Source: UBA6022 sp049295575 (GTDB taxonomy: Bacteria; Patescibacteriota; Saccharimonadia; Saccharimonadales; Saccharimonadaceae). From it: a stretch of DNA of 64,000 nucleotides. The notes beneath the pieces were generated by a model. That model had not been told where the DNA came from, did not search any database, and worked only from the letters and a program-made list of their open reading frames with translations. Made by a program: the position numbers and the translations under genes. The stretch spans positions 493,999 through 557,998 of the forward strand of contig JBAQQX010000002.1 in assembly GCA_049295575.1 (NCBI GenBank), written 5' to 3'. Of this stretch, positions 52,833 to 60,528 are shown piece after piece; within the stretch, counting starts at the first letter, position 1, and every line of letters begins with the position of its first letter.

Positions 52833-55334
52833 CTAGACTACCGTCGCTAATGTTGCCGCAATCACCTCGTCAGTAAGCTTGGCTATTACCAGTGCAGCTT
52901 CGTCACCAGTTAACGTACGATCTTCCGCCGTCATACGAATCCGAAGCGTAATATTCTTCGTCTCGCCGTCATTTGGCTGGTATATGTCTATCGTCGAAAC
53001 GGATACATCAAGCTCTGTTTCGCGCAGTGCTAACTGTGCAGCCTCAATGACCTGCGCGTGAGTCACCTCTCGATCAACCTGGAAACAAATATCACGTTCC
53101 GTGCTTGGGTAGCGGCTTAAGGGACGATAACTATTCGTTACGTGTCGCTGAGCTAGCTCAAGTGCCTCCGGAAGAAGTTCAAACCCTGCGCTATACGTCG
53201 GCAGCTTAAAGCTTCGTACGACCGACTGCTTATATTCTCCTACAATCCCAAGTGACTGGCCGCTTTTCACATCAATAATCCGAGCACTACGGCGCGGTTC
53301 AAATGGAGCGGCAACGATTAATGTCGTTTCAGCCGGAAGCGGCTTAAATACAACCGTCAGCCCAAGCGATGAAGCAAGATGTTCAACCATGGCTTTTACT
53401 CGGTAATACGGAGCACCTGCTTGAGGTGTCTTTGAAGCATATGTTAAACCGAGACGAGCCAGTTCAACTGGCAATCCATCAGTCTCTGAGATGGCGGATT
53501 TACTGTGAGCCTTACCAATCTCAAAGAGCGCAAATTCGTCATAGCCCGCCTTGCTATTTGTTCGTACCTTATCAAGTAAGCTTGGCGTAATACTTAGACG
53601 ATAATACTGTAGGTCGGGACTAAGGGCGTTGCCGAGTCGGAATGCCTGAGCAGAATCCTGTGTGGCGTGCTCAAGAATATTCTTGTGCACAAAACTATAC
53701 GTCAGTACTTCATTTGCGCCTGCCTTAGATAGACTTTCGCGAATTTGCTGCGCCAGTTTACGTTGTTTATTTTCTGGCGTCGGCATAATGCTTCGCTGCG
53801 GCAGTTCACGAGGCAGTTTATCAAATCCGTACAGTCGTCCGACCTCTTCAACGATGTCTTCGGGTAGTTCAATATCTGTGCGCCAGAATGGCACGGCTAA
53901 TTCATCGAGACGATTGCCAATTTCTATCGGCTCATCTACAAGATCAAATTCAGTGTTCTTCAGCAGCTCGGCAATTCGCCGTCCGCTCAAGTTCAATCCA
54001 AGGCGCTCATTCACAAACGATGCATCGATCGATAAGATAGGCGGAGCCTGAAGGTCGCCATGCCGGTCAAAAACGACACTTGCCTGCTCACCCTCGGTCA
54101 CATCACCTACTAACTTCATAAGCAAGCCTAGCACAACTGGATTTTGTAGTGGACTCTGGCCTTTGTTAAAGCGGGTTAGTGCATCAGTAAATACACCATG
54201 ACGCATGGCTGACTTTCGCACGGCATACATATCGAATGTTGCCACTTCAAGAACAATATTCTTTGTATCGCTACTCACTTCACTGTCGCCACCGCCCATA
54301 ATGCCGGCGAGGCCGACTGGACCTTCGCCGTCAGCAATCACGATATCATCTTCAGTCAGCTCATAGGCTTTGTGATTGAGCAATGTAACTTTCTCGCCAG
54401 CCTTCGCCATGCGTACACCGAGCGCATTGCCGCGGAGCTTATCATAGTCATAGGCGTGCGTAGGCTGAGCAGTCAGCAGCATGACATAGTTTGTTACATC
54501 AACAATGTTGTTAATTGGTTTACTGCCAAGACGGACCAGCTCACACTGTAGCCAGAATGGGCTTGGCTTAACTTCGATGTTTTTAAATGCTACCGTCATG
54601 AATCGTGGCGCATTGCTAGGCGCATCATTGAACACTTCAAGCGCCAGTCCTTCGGCGCTACCGAACATAGGGTCGTCCGTATACCAGCGCGGACTTGTAA
54701 ATTGCTTATGCTGGATACCAGCAATTTCACGGGCCACACCAAGTTGCCCAAATAGATCAGGCCGATGAGTAAACATCTTATTTTCAATATCAATAATCGT
54801 ATCGTCAAGGCCGTAGGCTTTCGCAAAACTTGTGCCCGGCTCAATTGTTACACTGTTTGGTTTCCATTCGCTTGGATCAATCTCAATAATGCCATCATGG
54901 TCACTGCTGATATCAAGTTCATCGCCAGCTGCCATCATACCTTGGCTTAATACGCCACGCAGTGGACGAGCGCTCAATACGAATGGCTCGGCATCGCTGA
55001 AGCTAGATGGAACGGTGCTATTTGGAGGTAGCCACACAGCAAAGATTCCTGCACGTGCATTTGGCGCTCCGCAGACTACCTGTACGAAGCCATTTTCGTT
55101 ACGAGGCACCTCAGCAACAACGCCACCATCATCGATCAAACAGATATTCAGTTTGTCTGCATTAGCATGCTTCTCGCATTCGACGATTTTTACAATTACT
55201 GCATCTCTGTATTTTGCATTGAGGTCAATTACCTCCTCTACACCGCCAAGCTGCTGATTAATTTTTTGCACTAGCGCATCAACTGACATGTCGACATCAG
55301 TGTATTGTTTGATTGTATTTAAACTTACTTTCAT
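52833..55334 (-). CDS. pheT: phenylalanine--tRNA ligase beta subunit
   Basis: This 833-residue subunit of the (alpha-beta)2 enzyme has an EMAP-II-like tRNA-binding OB domain (about 40-150), B3/B4 editing region (GDSEVSSDTKNIVLEVATFD), B5 domain (about 410-490), catalytic-like core (LTYSFVHKNIL) and C-terminal anticodon-binding FDX-ACB domain (SRYPSTERDICFQVDREV onward). Its ATG overlaps the pheS stop in TAATG. Length is normal. Confidence 0.96.
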   Translation of the reverse strand: MKVSLNTIKQYTDVDMSVDALVQKINQQLGGVEEVIDLNAKYRDAVIVKIVECEKHANADKLNICLIDDGGVVAEVPRNENGFVQVVCGAPNARAGIFAVWLPPNSTVPSSFSDAEPFVLSARPLRGVLSQGMMAAGDELDISSDHDGIIEIDPSEWKPNSVTIEPGTSFAKAYGLDDTIIDIENKMFTHRPDLFGQLGVAREIAGIQHKQFTSPRWYTDDPMFGSAEGLALEVFNDAPSNAPRFMTVAFKNIEVKPSPFWLQCELVRLGSKPINNIVDVTNYVMLLTAQPTHAYDYDKLRGNALGVRMAKAGEKVTLLNHKAYELTEDDIVIADGEGPVGLAGIMGGGDSEVSSDTKNIVLEVATFDMYAVRKSAMRHGVFTDALTRFNKGQSPLQNPVVLGLLMKLVGDVTEGEQASVVFDRHGDLQAPPILSIDASFVNERLGLNLSGRRIAELLKNTEFDLVDEPIEIGNRLDELAVPFWRTDIELPEDIVEEVGRLYGFDKLPRELPQRSIMPTPENKQRKLAQQIRESLSKAGANEVLTYSFVHKNILEHATQDSAQAFRLGNALSPDLQYYRLSITPSLLDKVRTNSKAGYDEFALFEIGKAHSKSAISETDGLPVELARLGLTYASKTPQAGAPYYRVKAMVEHLASSLGLTVVFKPLPAETTLIVAAPFEPRRSARIIDVKSGQSLGIVGEYKQSVVRSFKLPTYSAGFELLPEALELAQRHVTNSYRPLSRYPSTERDICFQVDREVTHAQVIEAAQLALRETELDVSVSTIDIYQPNDGETKNITLRIRMTAEDRTLTGDEAALVIAKLTDEVIAATLATVV

Positions 55335-56380
55335 TAAAACTGCCTCAAGAAATCTAATTTACCACTTTCAAAATGCCGCACGTCTTCTATACCGTATTTC
55401 ATCATCACTAGACGATCTACACCACAGCCAAAAGCGAATCCAGTATAAACGCTTGGATCAATATCGGCAGCCTTCAAGACATTCGGGTGAATCATGCCGC
55501 AACCAAGCAGCTCAATCCAGCCCTCGCCGCCACAAACTTTACACGTAGGATTCTTGCCTTCGCAAAACGGACAGCTTAATGCAAATTCGAAACTTGGTTC
55601 GGTGAACGGAAAATAAAATGGATTCACGCGGACTTCGAGCGCCTTGCCGTAATACTCTTCCAAGAATTTCTGGAGTGTTGCAACAAGCATGCCAGCATGC
55701 ACTTTCTTTGCAACGTATACTCCTTCAATTTGATAGAACGTATGTTCGTGACGCGCATCAAGATCTTCATTGCGAAATACGCGATCAGGGACAACGACAG
55801 CAATCGGTTCATTATTTTCTAGATTCGATTTATACTTCTGCAATACACGATTTTGCATCGTACTCGTGTGTGCTGGTGCGATCAATGGCTCGCCGTTGCT
55901 ATCTACTTCGACGGTCATAAAAGTATCATAGTCATCACGCGCTGGGTGCCCTTTTGGAAAGTTCAGGACTTCAAACATATGCTCCTGATCGTCAATCTCG
56001 CGCGACTCCTCGGTCGTGAATCCCATTCGTGCAAAGATATCTGAAAGCACAGTAATTTCGCGCATTAACGGATGAATAGAACCTTGTGTCGTTGGCAGCA
56101 ACGATACGGGGCCAGTGTTACTATCCCACGGAGCGGTAACGTCAAGTGTAACTACACTTCCGTCTTCAAGTTCAGCTTCACGCGCACTAACGGCAGCTTC
56201 AAGCGCTAACTTTAATTCATTAACCGCTTTACCATACGCACCACGTTCGGCAGGCTCGAGTGATGGTATCGCTGCGTAAAGCTTTTTTATTTCATTAGAC
56301 TTCAGTACTTCACGAGGCTCATTACTCGTTGCCACTTGCTCAAGTAGCGTGGATTGAATCGATGCTATAGTGTCATTCAT
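55334..56380 (-). CDS. pheS: phenylalanine--tRNA ligase alpha subunit
   Basis: This 348-residue class II synthetase subunit makes Phe-tRNA. An N-terminal coiled coil (1-85) is followed by the catalytic core with motif 2 (RNEDLDARHEHTFYQIEG), and motif 3 (GFAFGCGVDRLVMMKYGIEDVR). It carries a CPFC...CKVCGGEGW four-cysteine insertion before the LGCGMIHP segment, a zinc-type knuckle seen in several bacterial PheS. TATAAT ends 10 nt before the ATG (nearly leaderless). Confidence 0.96.
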   Translation of the reverse strand: MNDTIASIQSTLLEQVATSNEPREVLKSNEIKKLYAAIPSLEPAERGAYGKAVNELKLALEAAVSAREAELEDGSVVTLDVTAPWDSNTGPVSLLPTTQGSIHPLMREITVLSDIFARMGFTTEESREIDDQEHMFEVLNFPKGHPARDDYDTFMTVEVDSNGEPLIAPAHTSTMQNRVLQKYKSNLENNEPIAVVVPDRVFRNEDLDARHEHTFYQIEGVYVAKKVHAGMLVATLQKFLEEYYGKALEVRVNPFYFPFTEPSFEFALSCPFCEGKNPTCKVCGGEGWIELLGCGMIHPNVLKAADIDPSVYTGFAFGCGVDRLVMMKYGIEDVRHFESGKLDFLRQF

Positions 56381-56390
56381 AATTGACTTT

Positions 56391-56396
56391 ATTATA
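56391..56396 (-). promoter_or_regulatory. -10 box of pheST, near-leaderless
   Basis: TATAAT on the minus strand ends 10 nt before the pheS ATG. Confidence 0.55.
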
Positions 56397-56452
56397 CACG
56401 AATCACCTCTGTATCACTAGGAAAACACGATACTTTCAGGCCAGGCTATGGA

Positions 56453-56692
56453 CTAGTATGATGATTGCATAATCAAATATATAGTGACGGCTACAGTCGC
56501 AATGCCGATCAGTACCCAAACCCATGCGAGGCTTGTCGTTGTCTTAGTATCCTTTAGATACTGCGAGTCGAGCACACCATCAGGTCGCTTCGTCTCACCT
56601 AAAGCTTTTTTCTTTGCCTTCTCTTGAAGTTCAGCTGCAATTCGTTTTTGCAACTCACTTCGATCATCTTTCTGATTAACAAATAATGCCAT
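56453..56692 (-). CDS. small tail-anchored membrane protein
   Basis: This 79-residue protein has a charged helical N-terminus (DDRSELQKRIAAELQEKAKKKAL) and one C-terminal membrane helix (about 54-75), giving a tail-anchored topology. I do not recognise it. A clear extended -10 (TGG-TATACT, hexamer 56699-56704) lies 6 nt before the ATG, supporting expression as a leaderless message. It is divergent from the aquaporin gene. Confidence 0.65.
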   Translation of the reverse strand: MALFVNQKDDRSELQKRIAAELQEKAKKKALGETKRPDGVLDSQYLKDTKTTTSLAWVWVLIGIATVAVTIYLIMQSSY

Positions 56693-56698
56693 AACTTC

Positions 56699-56707
56699 AG
56701 TATACCA
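56699..56707 (-). promoter_or_regulatory. extended -10 of the tail-anchored protein gene, leaderless
   Basis: TGG-TATACT on the minus strand ends 6 nt before the ATG at 56692. Confidence 0.65.
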
Positions 56708-56772
56708 CTCATGTTTATCTTGGCGAGGGTGTGCTATACTTTAGCCATATTTCACTTAAGGAGGGAAATTAC

Positions 56773-57618
56773 ATGGCAACCAAAAAATCCACTTCGGCCG
56801 CCAAGAAATCGACAATCAAAAAGTCGACGACTTCAACGCCAAAAACAACCACTAAAGTAACGACTGTAAAAGCCGTAGAAGCCCCTAAGAAGACACTTAC
56901 AAGAAGCTTCAGCTTTAATCGCTCACCACTCGTTGGTGCGTCAATTGCTGAATTGATAGGTACATTCCTACTCGCTGCAATCGTGATCACACAGCAAGGA
57001 CAGCCGATTCCTGTACTCTTTGCACTTGTCGGTATCGTTCTTGCCATCGGTGCATTCTCGGGCGCACATGTTAACCCACTACTTACCGTTGGCGCATGGG
57101 TAACTCGTAAGATCACTGGCGTGCGCGCACTTGCATACCTTGTCGCTCAAGCACTTGGTGCGCTTCTTGCGTTTGTCGTACTTTCAGCGTTCGTAAACCA
57201 AGCAGCTACCGTTGATCCACAAATGGCGATGCTCGGACAAAGCGCGACAGAGCTCTTTAAGGCAGGTGTTATTCCTGAAGGTAAAGAATGGGCTGTCTTA
57301 TTCGCTGAACTTCTTGGTAGCACAATCTTCGCTTTTGCTGTTGCAAGCGCACTCCACACAAAAGAAAAAATTGGTGCAGCCTTTACTGTTGGCCTCGGTC
57401 TATTCGTTGCCTTGGTTATCGCAGGATCAGCGGCAGTATACGTAGGCGGCAGTGTTATTCTTAACCCTGCAGTCGCAATCGCTCTTCAAGCCTTCACTGG
57501 CATAAAAGACGTATGGCCAGTTGCAATTTACGCTATTGTTCCACTCATTGGTGGTGTAATCGGATTTGCACTTAACGACATACTTAACCGCGAAACAGTT
57601 AAGGAAGAGATTCTTTAA
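56773..57618 (+). CDS. MIP/aquaporin-family channel with histone-like N-terminal tail
   Basis: This 281-residue protein has six hydrophobic helices from about residue 53 and two half-helix motifs. The first reads NPL (101-103, GAHVNPLLT) instead of NPA and the second is NPA (231-233). The Arg that normally follows the second NPA and lines the filter is Val (NPAVAIAL), so selectivity is probably unlike that of classical water or glycerol channels. Residues 2-45 are a Lys/Thr/Ser/Ala tail resembling histone H1-type DNA-binding tails. AAGGAGG lies before the ATG at 56773. Confidence 0.88.
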   Translation: MATKKSTSAAKKSTIKKSTTSTPKTTTKVTTVKAVEAPKKTLTRSFSFNRSPLVGASIAELIGTFLLAAIVITQQGQPIPVLFALVGIVLAIGAFSGAHVNPLLTVGAWVTRKITGVRALAYLVAQALGALLAFVVLSAFVNQAATVDPQMAMLGQSATELFKAGVIPEGKEWAVLFAELLGSTIFAFAVASALHTKEKIGAAFTVGLGLFVALVIAGSAAVYVGGSVILNPAVAIALQAFTGIKDVWPVAIYAIVPLIGGVIGFALNDILNRETVKEEIL

Positions 57619-57633
57619 TCGTTTTATCGGAAT

Positions 57634-57666
57634 AAAAAATACCCCGCGTAATGCGGGGTATTTTTT
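57634..57666. terminator. bidirectional terminator between the aquaporin gene and rmuC
   Basis: AAAAAATACCCCGC-GTAAT-GCGGGGTATTTTTT, symmetric with T-tracts on both strands. Confidence 0.92.
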
Positions 57667-58738
57667 ATTCATCTCGTTGCGGCCGGTCAATTAACAGCGC
57701 ATCGACTGACGGGTCATTGCCTGCGATCTTGATGACATCTTTATCTACTTTGCCAAGTTCTTTATGGGCGGCGTTGTAGTGATTAACTGTTGTACCCAGG
57801 GCATTACCTAGCTTCTGCATATAGTCTTCAAACTTACCGATATGCTGTCCAAGCTTTCCAACACGAATCTGAATATCTTTTGCCTGCTCTTCAATCTGCA
57901 GGCTGCGCAGCCCCTGCAGGACTGTTTGAAGATAGGCCATGAAGCTCGTTGGACTGACGATAATCACCTTCTTATCACGGAATGCATACTCGATGAGGTC
58001 ACGCGCACTACTGCCGGTTCCGACATCGCCGATCAGTAAGTCATAGTAAAGCGACTCACTAGGAATAAACATGAAAGCAAAATCCATCGTATTTTCGCTC
58101 GGTCGAATATACTTACTAGTCTCATCAATTCGCATCTTTAAATCGGTACGTACTTTAGCAAGTAGCTTTTCCCGCTCCGGCTTGCTGCTCTCACCTACCA
58201 TCCGGTTATAATTCTCTAGACTAAACTTACTGTCAATCGGAAGAATCTGGCCTTTTTCTAAAAATACCACTGCATCGACAATTTCCCCGTCGCCGAATCG
58301 ATACTGCATCTGAAAATTCTTTGGCGGCAAAATATTATCCAATACCGATTCAAGGTAATATTCACCGAATACTCCCCGCTGTTTTGGGTTCTGAAGTACG
58401 TTTTGCAATGTCTTAAGCTCATCAGCTACATCAACGACACGGCGATTCGTTTCATCGAGTTTTGTCAGACGCTGCGTTACATCAGCGACTAGTTTCGCAC
58501 TCTGAGACAGTTGCCTCTGGACAGATGTCTGCATAGAAAGATTATTGCGCTCAAGCGTGTCTCCCATCACTTGTTGTAAACTGCCAATCGTGCGCGTAAG
58601 CTCTGTTACATCTCCCTTCAAGAAGTCGACAGCGGTTGAATTCTTCAATTCCTTTAGACGCTGATTTAAGACGGCAATAACTACACCGAAGCCTAAGACG
58701 ACGGCAATAAGTACGATAAAAAGAATAAGTTGATCCAT
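57665..58738 (-). CDS. rmuC: DNA recombination protein RmuC
   Basis: This 357-residue protein has an N-terminal membrane helix (about 4-24), a long coiled coil (25-125), and the RmuC nuclease-like domain (about 130-310; NPKQRGVFGEYYLE, MQYRFGDGEIVDAVVFLEKGQILPIDSKF, VIIVSPTSFMAYLQTV). RmuC limits DNA inversions and recombination at repeats and is also linked to defence against mobile DNA in some hosts. TGC-TATACT ends 6 nt before the ATG (leaderless). Confidence 0.94.
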   Translation of the reverse strand: MDQLILFIVLIAVVLGFGVVIAVLNQRLKELKNSTAVDFLKGDVTELTRTIGSLQQVMGDTLERNNLSMQTSVQRQLSQSAKLVADVTQRLTKLDETNRRVVDVADELKTLQNVLQNPKQRGVFGEYYLESVLDNILPPKNFQMQYRFGDGEIVDAVVFLEKGQILPIDSKFSLENYNRMVGESSKPEREKLLAKVRTDLKMRIDETSKYIRPSENTMDFAFMFIPSESLYYDLLIGDVGTGSSARDLIEYAFRDKKVIIVSPTSFMAYLQTVLQGLRSLQIEEQAKDIQIRVGKLGQHIGKFEDYMQKLGNALGTTVNHYNAAHKELGKVDKDVIKIAGNDPSVDALLIDRPQRDE

Positions 58739-58744
58739 AACGCT

Positions 58745-58753
58745 AGTATAGCA
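58745..58753 (-). promoter_or_regulatory. extended -10 of rmuC, leaderless
   Basis: TGC-TATACT on the minus strand ends 6 nt before the ATG at 58738. Confidence 0.65.
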
Positions 58754-59245
58754 TTAGAGGCTTGAGATAAGCCGAGTCGCCACGATCACAACAACCGTTG
58801 CAAGAAGTGCTATCCAGAATATTCTAATCCGAGCCAGCCATGAAAAAGTCAGGTAGGCAACGGCGTATAGTACGACAGTCCACGCAAGTGACTCATACCA
58901 TGCAAGTGCACCCATCCAAGGACCAAGTCCCCATAGAGTAATTACTACCGCGAGTGCTATAAGTAGCGGGCGGAATATGCCAAGTCGAAGCAAAGCGACT
59001 ACTGCGAGACCACCGACAAGCAAGCTCGCGATATTACTCGCCAGCAAACCACCCTGGGCACACACACTAAAGTTTCCACCATCCGCCTTGCAGAAAAGTG
59101 GGTCAATGACAAAATTACTGATTGCCACCGCAACTAGCCACGCAATAGCGCCGAGGATAGCGCCGAGGATAGCGACCTGCACGACCATTCGTATGGTCAT
59201 TTCTGCAAATTTTGGTCGAGGTTGATTTACATATGTTTCAGTCAT
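58754..59245 (-). CDS. hypothetical multi-helix membrane protein
   Basis: This 163-residue protein has about five membrane helices and a short soluble N-terminus (TETYVNQPRPKFAEM). Two cysteines (CKADGGNFSVCAQG) lie in an extracellular-looking loop between helices 1 and 2 and could form a disulfide. The start has a GGGAG-type site about 7 nt upstream. A tandem 13-nt DNA repeat near 59152-59177 encodes the AILGAILGAIA stretch of helix 1. Function is unknown. Confidence 0.7.
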   Translation of the reverse strand: MTETYVNQPRPKFAEMTIRMVVQVAILGAILGAIAWLVAVAISNFVIDPLFCKADGGNFSVCAQGGLLASNIASLLVGGLAVVALLRLGIFRPLLIALAVVITLWGLGPWMGALAWYESLAWTVVLYAVAYLTFSWLARIRIFWIALLATVVVIVATRLISSL

Positions 59246-59286
59246 ACTGGCACTCCCTGTCTTTTCTTACAGTGTACACATATTTG

Positions 59287-59787
59287 TCATTTTTGCAAAG
59301 GTACGGTACGACTATGAGTGCTGTAAGCGGGCGACTGTATGTACCAAAGAATTCCGACGCACGCAATAACAACACCACCGATTACATCAAGTGGCGTATG
59401 TACCAGTGCCAGTACACGACCCAGCCCCATAAGCACAAGACATGCAGTCATAATAATAGTCACGACCCTTAGTCTCGTCTCAAACCAAACAGCCAATAAG
59501 ATTGCTGTTGCAAATAACGCGTGGTCAGATGGGAACCCTGGATTATTCAGGGATGATGCACCAGCTGCTACTCCAAGTAGTTCAAACGGACGTGCATCCC
59601 CTGGCTGATACACCATACCAATAAGCTTAGCGACCAAATAGGCGGTTAATCCGGCCATCACGATGCGCGTATATGCCTCATAGCGATGGCCTTTCGGTAT
59701 CTTAAATACGAGCGCCCAAGCGCCGAGCAGCACGATCGGCACAAGGCTGGCATCGGCGAGGAGTCTAATAAGAAGATCGTATTGCAT
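59287..59787 (-). CDS. PAP2-family phosphatase (BcrC/UppP2-like)
   Basis: This 166-residue integral membrane phosphatase has the three PAP2 motifs: K-x-ARP (KLIGMVYQPGDARP), PSDH (NNPGFPSDHALF), and GR-x5-H-x3-D (GRVLALVHTPLDVIGG). Family members dephosphorylate undecaprenyl pyrophosphate or phosphatidate at the outer face. A role in recycling the cell-wall carrier lipid is the likeliest. TATACT ends 10 nt before the ATG (nearly leaderless). Confidence 0.9.
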   Translation of the reverse strand: MQYDLLIRLLADASLVPIVLLGAWALVFKIPKGHRYEAYTRIVMAGLTAYLVAKLIGMVYQPGDARPFELLGVAAGASSLNNPGFPSDHALFATAILLAVWFETRLRVVTIIMTACLVLMGLGRVLALVHTPLDVIGGVVIACVGILWYIQSPAYSTHSRTVPLQK

Positions 59788-59797
59788 GATACATACT

Positions 59798-59803
59798 AGT
59801 ATA
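59798..59803 (-). promoter_or_regulatory. -10 box of the PAP2 gene, near-leaderless
   Basis: TATACT on the minus strand ends 10 nt before the ATG at 59787. Confidence 0.5.
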
Positions 59804-59818
59804 CTCCTCGAAAGATCG

Positions 59819-60184
59819 CTATGCTACACGATTGGACCGCGTTGAAACGTAATGATCCATACGTTGCTTCGTCCAGCCACGACTCTTTAGTTCATCCCGC
59901 AGCTTACCGAGAAGCGCAAGTCGGAATGACCTGTCGGATGAGAAGCCATAATGCTTTCGCATCACCTCAAAGCTCTGCTTCCGTAGCTGATCACGAAACT
60001 CCATGGGATCAATTCCAAGAACGTCTGCTCGCAGTTCGCCTTTTCGATCATGATGCTGCAAAATACGATCAAATTTCGATTCTTTGTATCGCCCTCTCGA
60101 CATCAATCGACTTGCACCGGGCACCGCGGCCGCAACGGTCGTCACGAGCATAAGTGACGCTAAGGTTTTGGTTGACAGTTTCAT
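59819..60184 (-). CDS. small exported basic protein
   Basis: This 121-residue protein has an N-terminal signal peptide (Lys-rich start then LASLMLVTTVAAAVPGASR with a likely signal-peptidase I site near 22-25). The mature part of about 97 residues is helical, Arg/Lys-rich and without cysteines (RGRYKESKFDRILQHHDRKGELRADVLGI). I do not recognise a family. An AGGGGG site lies about 7 nt before the ATG. A surface or envelope role in contact with the host cell is only a guess. Confidence 0.7.
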   Translation of the reverse strand: MKLSTKTLASLMLVTTVAAAVPGASRLMSRGRYKESKFDRILQHHDRKGELRADVLGIDPMEFRDQLRKQSFEVMRKHYGFSSDRSFRLALLGKLRDELKSRGWTKQRMDHYVSTRSNRVA

Positions 60185-60276
60185 TGCTAATCCCCCTGTA
60201 AATACGTTACGTTTTACTTGTGCTTATTAGTATAGAACGTGAAAATACGTGAAAAATAAGTATTTATAACAACGAC

Positions 60277-60305
60277 TTGAGCAAGAGGACACTATGGTGT
60301 ACAAT
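60277..60305 (+). promoter_or_regulatory. tRNA-Gln promoter
   Basis: TTGAGC (60277-60282), 17 nt, TACAAT (60300-60305), about 12 nt before the tRNA 5' end. Confidence 0.7.
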
Positions 60306-60317
60306 CTGTAGAGCCGA

Positions 60318-60392
60318 TGGGGTGTCGCCAAGTGGTAAGGCACTGGTTTCTGGTACCAGCATTCGGGGGTTCGAATCCCTCCACCCCAGCCA
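60318..60392 (+). tRNA. tRNA-Gln (anticodon CTG), CCA encoded
   Basis: The 75-nt cloverleaf has acceptor stem TGGGGTG/CACCCCA, D-arm GCCAAGTGGTAAGGC, anticodon arm CTGGT-TTCTGGT-ACCAG (anticodon CTG), and T-arm with GGTTCGAATCC. It closely resembles bacterial tRNA-Gln. The 3' end with GCCA is repeated downstream three times as part of the att-like repeats. It is the only plus-strand gene between the hypothetical genes at its left and the clp gene at its right. Confidence 0.95.
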
Positions 60393-60433
60393 AGATGATT
60401 ATGCTTAAAATGACGAGAAATCGTCATTTTTGT
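60386..60433 (+). repeat. att-like repeat copy 1 (tRNA 3' end plus terminator)
   Basis: 48 nt, from the last 7 nt of the tRNA through its terminator. It matches copy 3 (63379-63426) at 47 of 48 positions; the first part is shared by copies 2 and 4. Confidence 0.88.
60407..60431 (+). terminator. tRNA-Gln intrinsic terminator
   Basis: AAAATGACGA-GAAA-TCGTCATTTT, a perfect 10-bp stem with a GAAA tetraloop and a T-rich end, 14 nt after the tRNA. Confidence 0.9.
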
Positions 60434-60449
60434 TTTTATATAAAGTGAA

Positions 60450-60484
60450 CCCCGATCTAGGAGCGGGACTCGCTTGGATCGGGG
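60450..60484. other. imperfect hairpin in the first segment
   Basis: CCCCGATC (60450-60457) pairs with GATCGGGG (60477-60484), with inner AGCG/CGCT. There is no T-tract. It is the only structure in the short first segment. Confidence 0.6.
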
Positions 60485-60507
60485 CTCTACTTATTTGACG
60501 ACATATA

Positions 60508-60528
60508 ACCCCAGCCAAGATGATTATG
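60508..60528 (+). repeat. att-like repeat copy 2
   Basis: ACCCCAGCCA followed by AGATGATTATG, 21 nt identical to the tRNA 3' end and its flank. The stop codon (60524-60526, minus strand) of the clp gene lies inside it. Confidence 0.9.

Noticed and set aside
59152..59177. Tandem repeat of GCGCCGAGGATA as a regulatory repeat
   Set aside because: It lies within the coding region of a membrane helix and simply encodes the Ala-Ile-Leu-Gly repeat.
60450..60484. Hairpin between repeat copies 1 and 2 as an integron attC site
   Set aside because: No GTTRRRY/RYYYAAC core sites are present, and the repeats follow the tRNA tail. Integron recombination is not supported.
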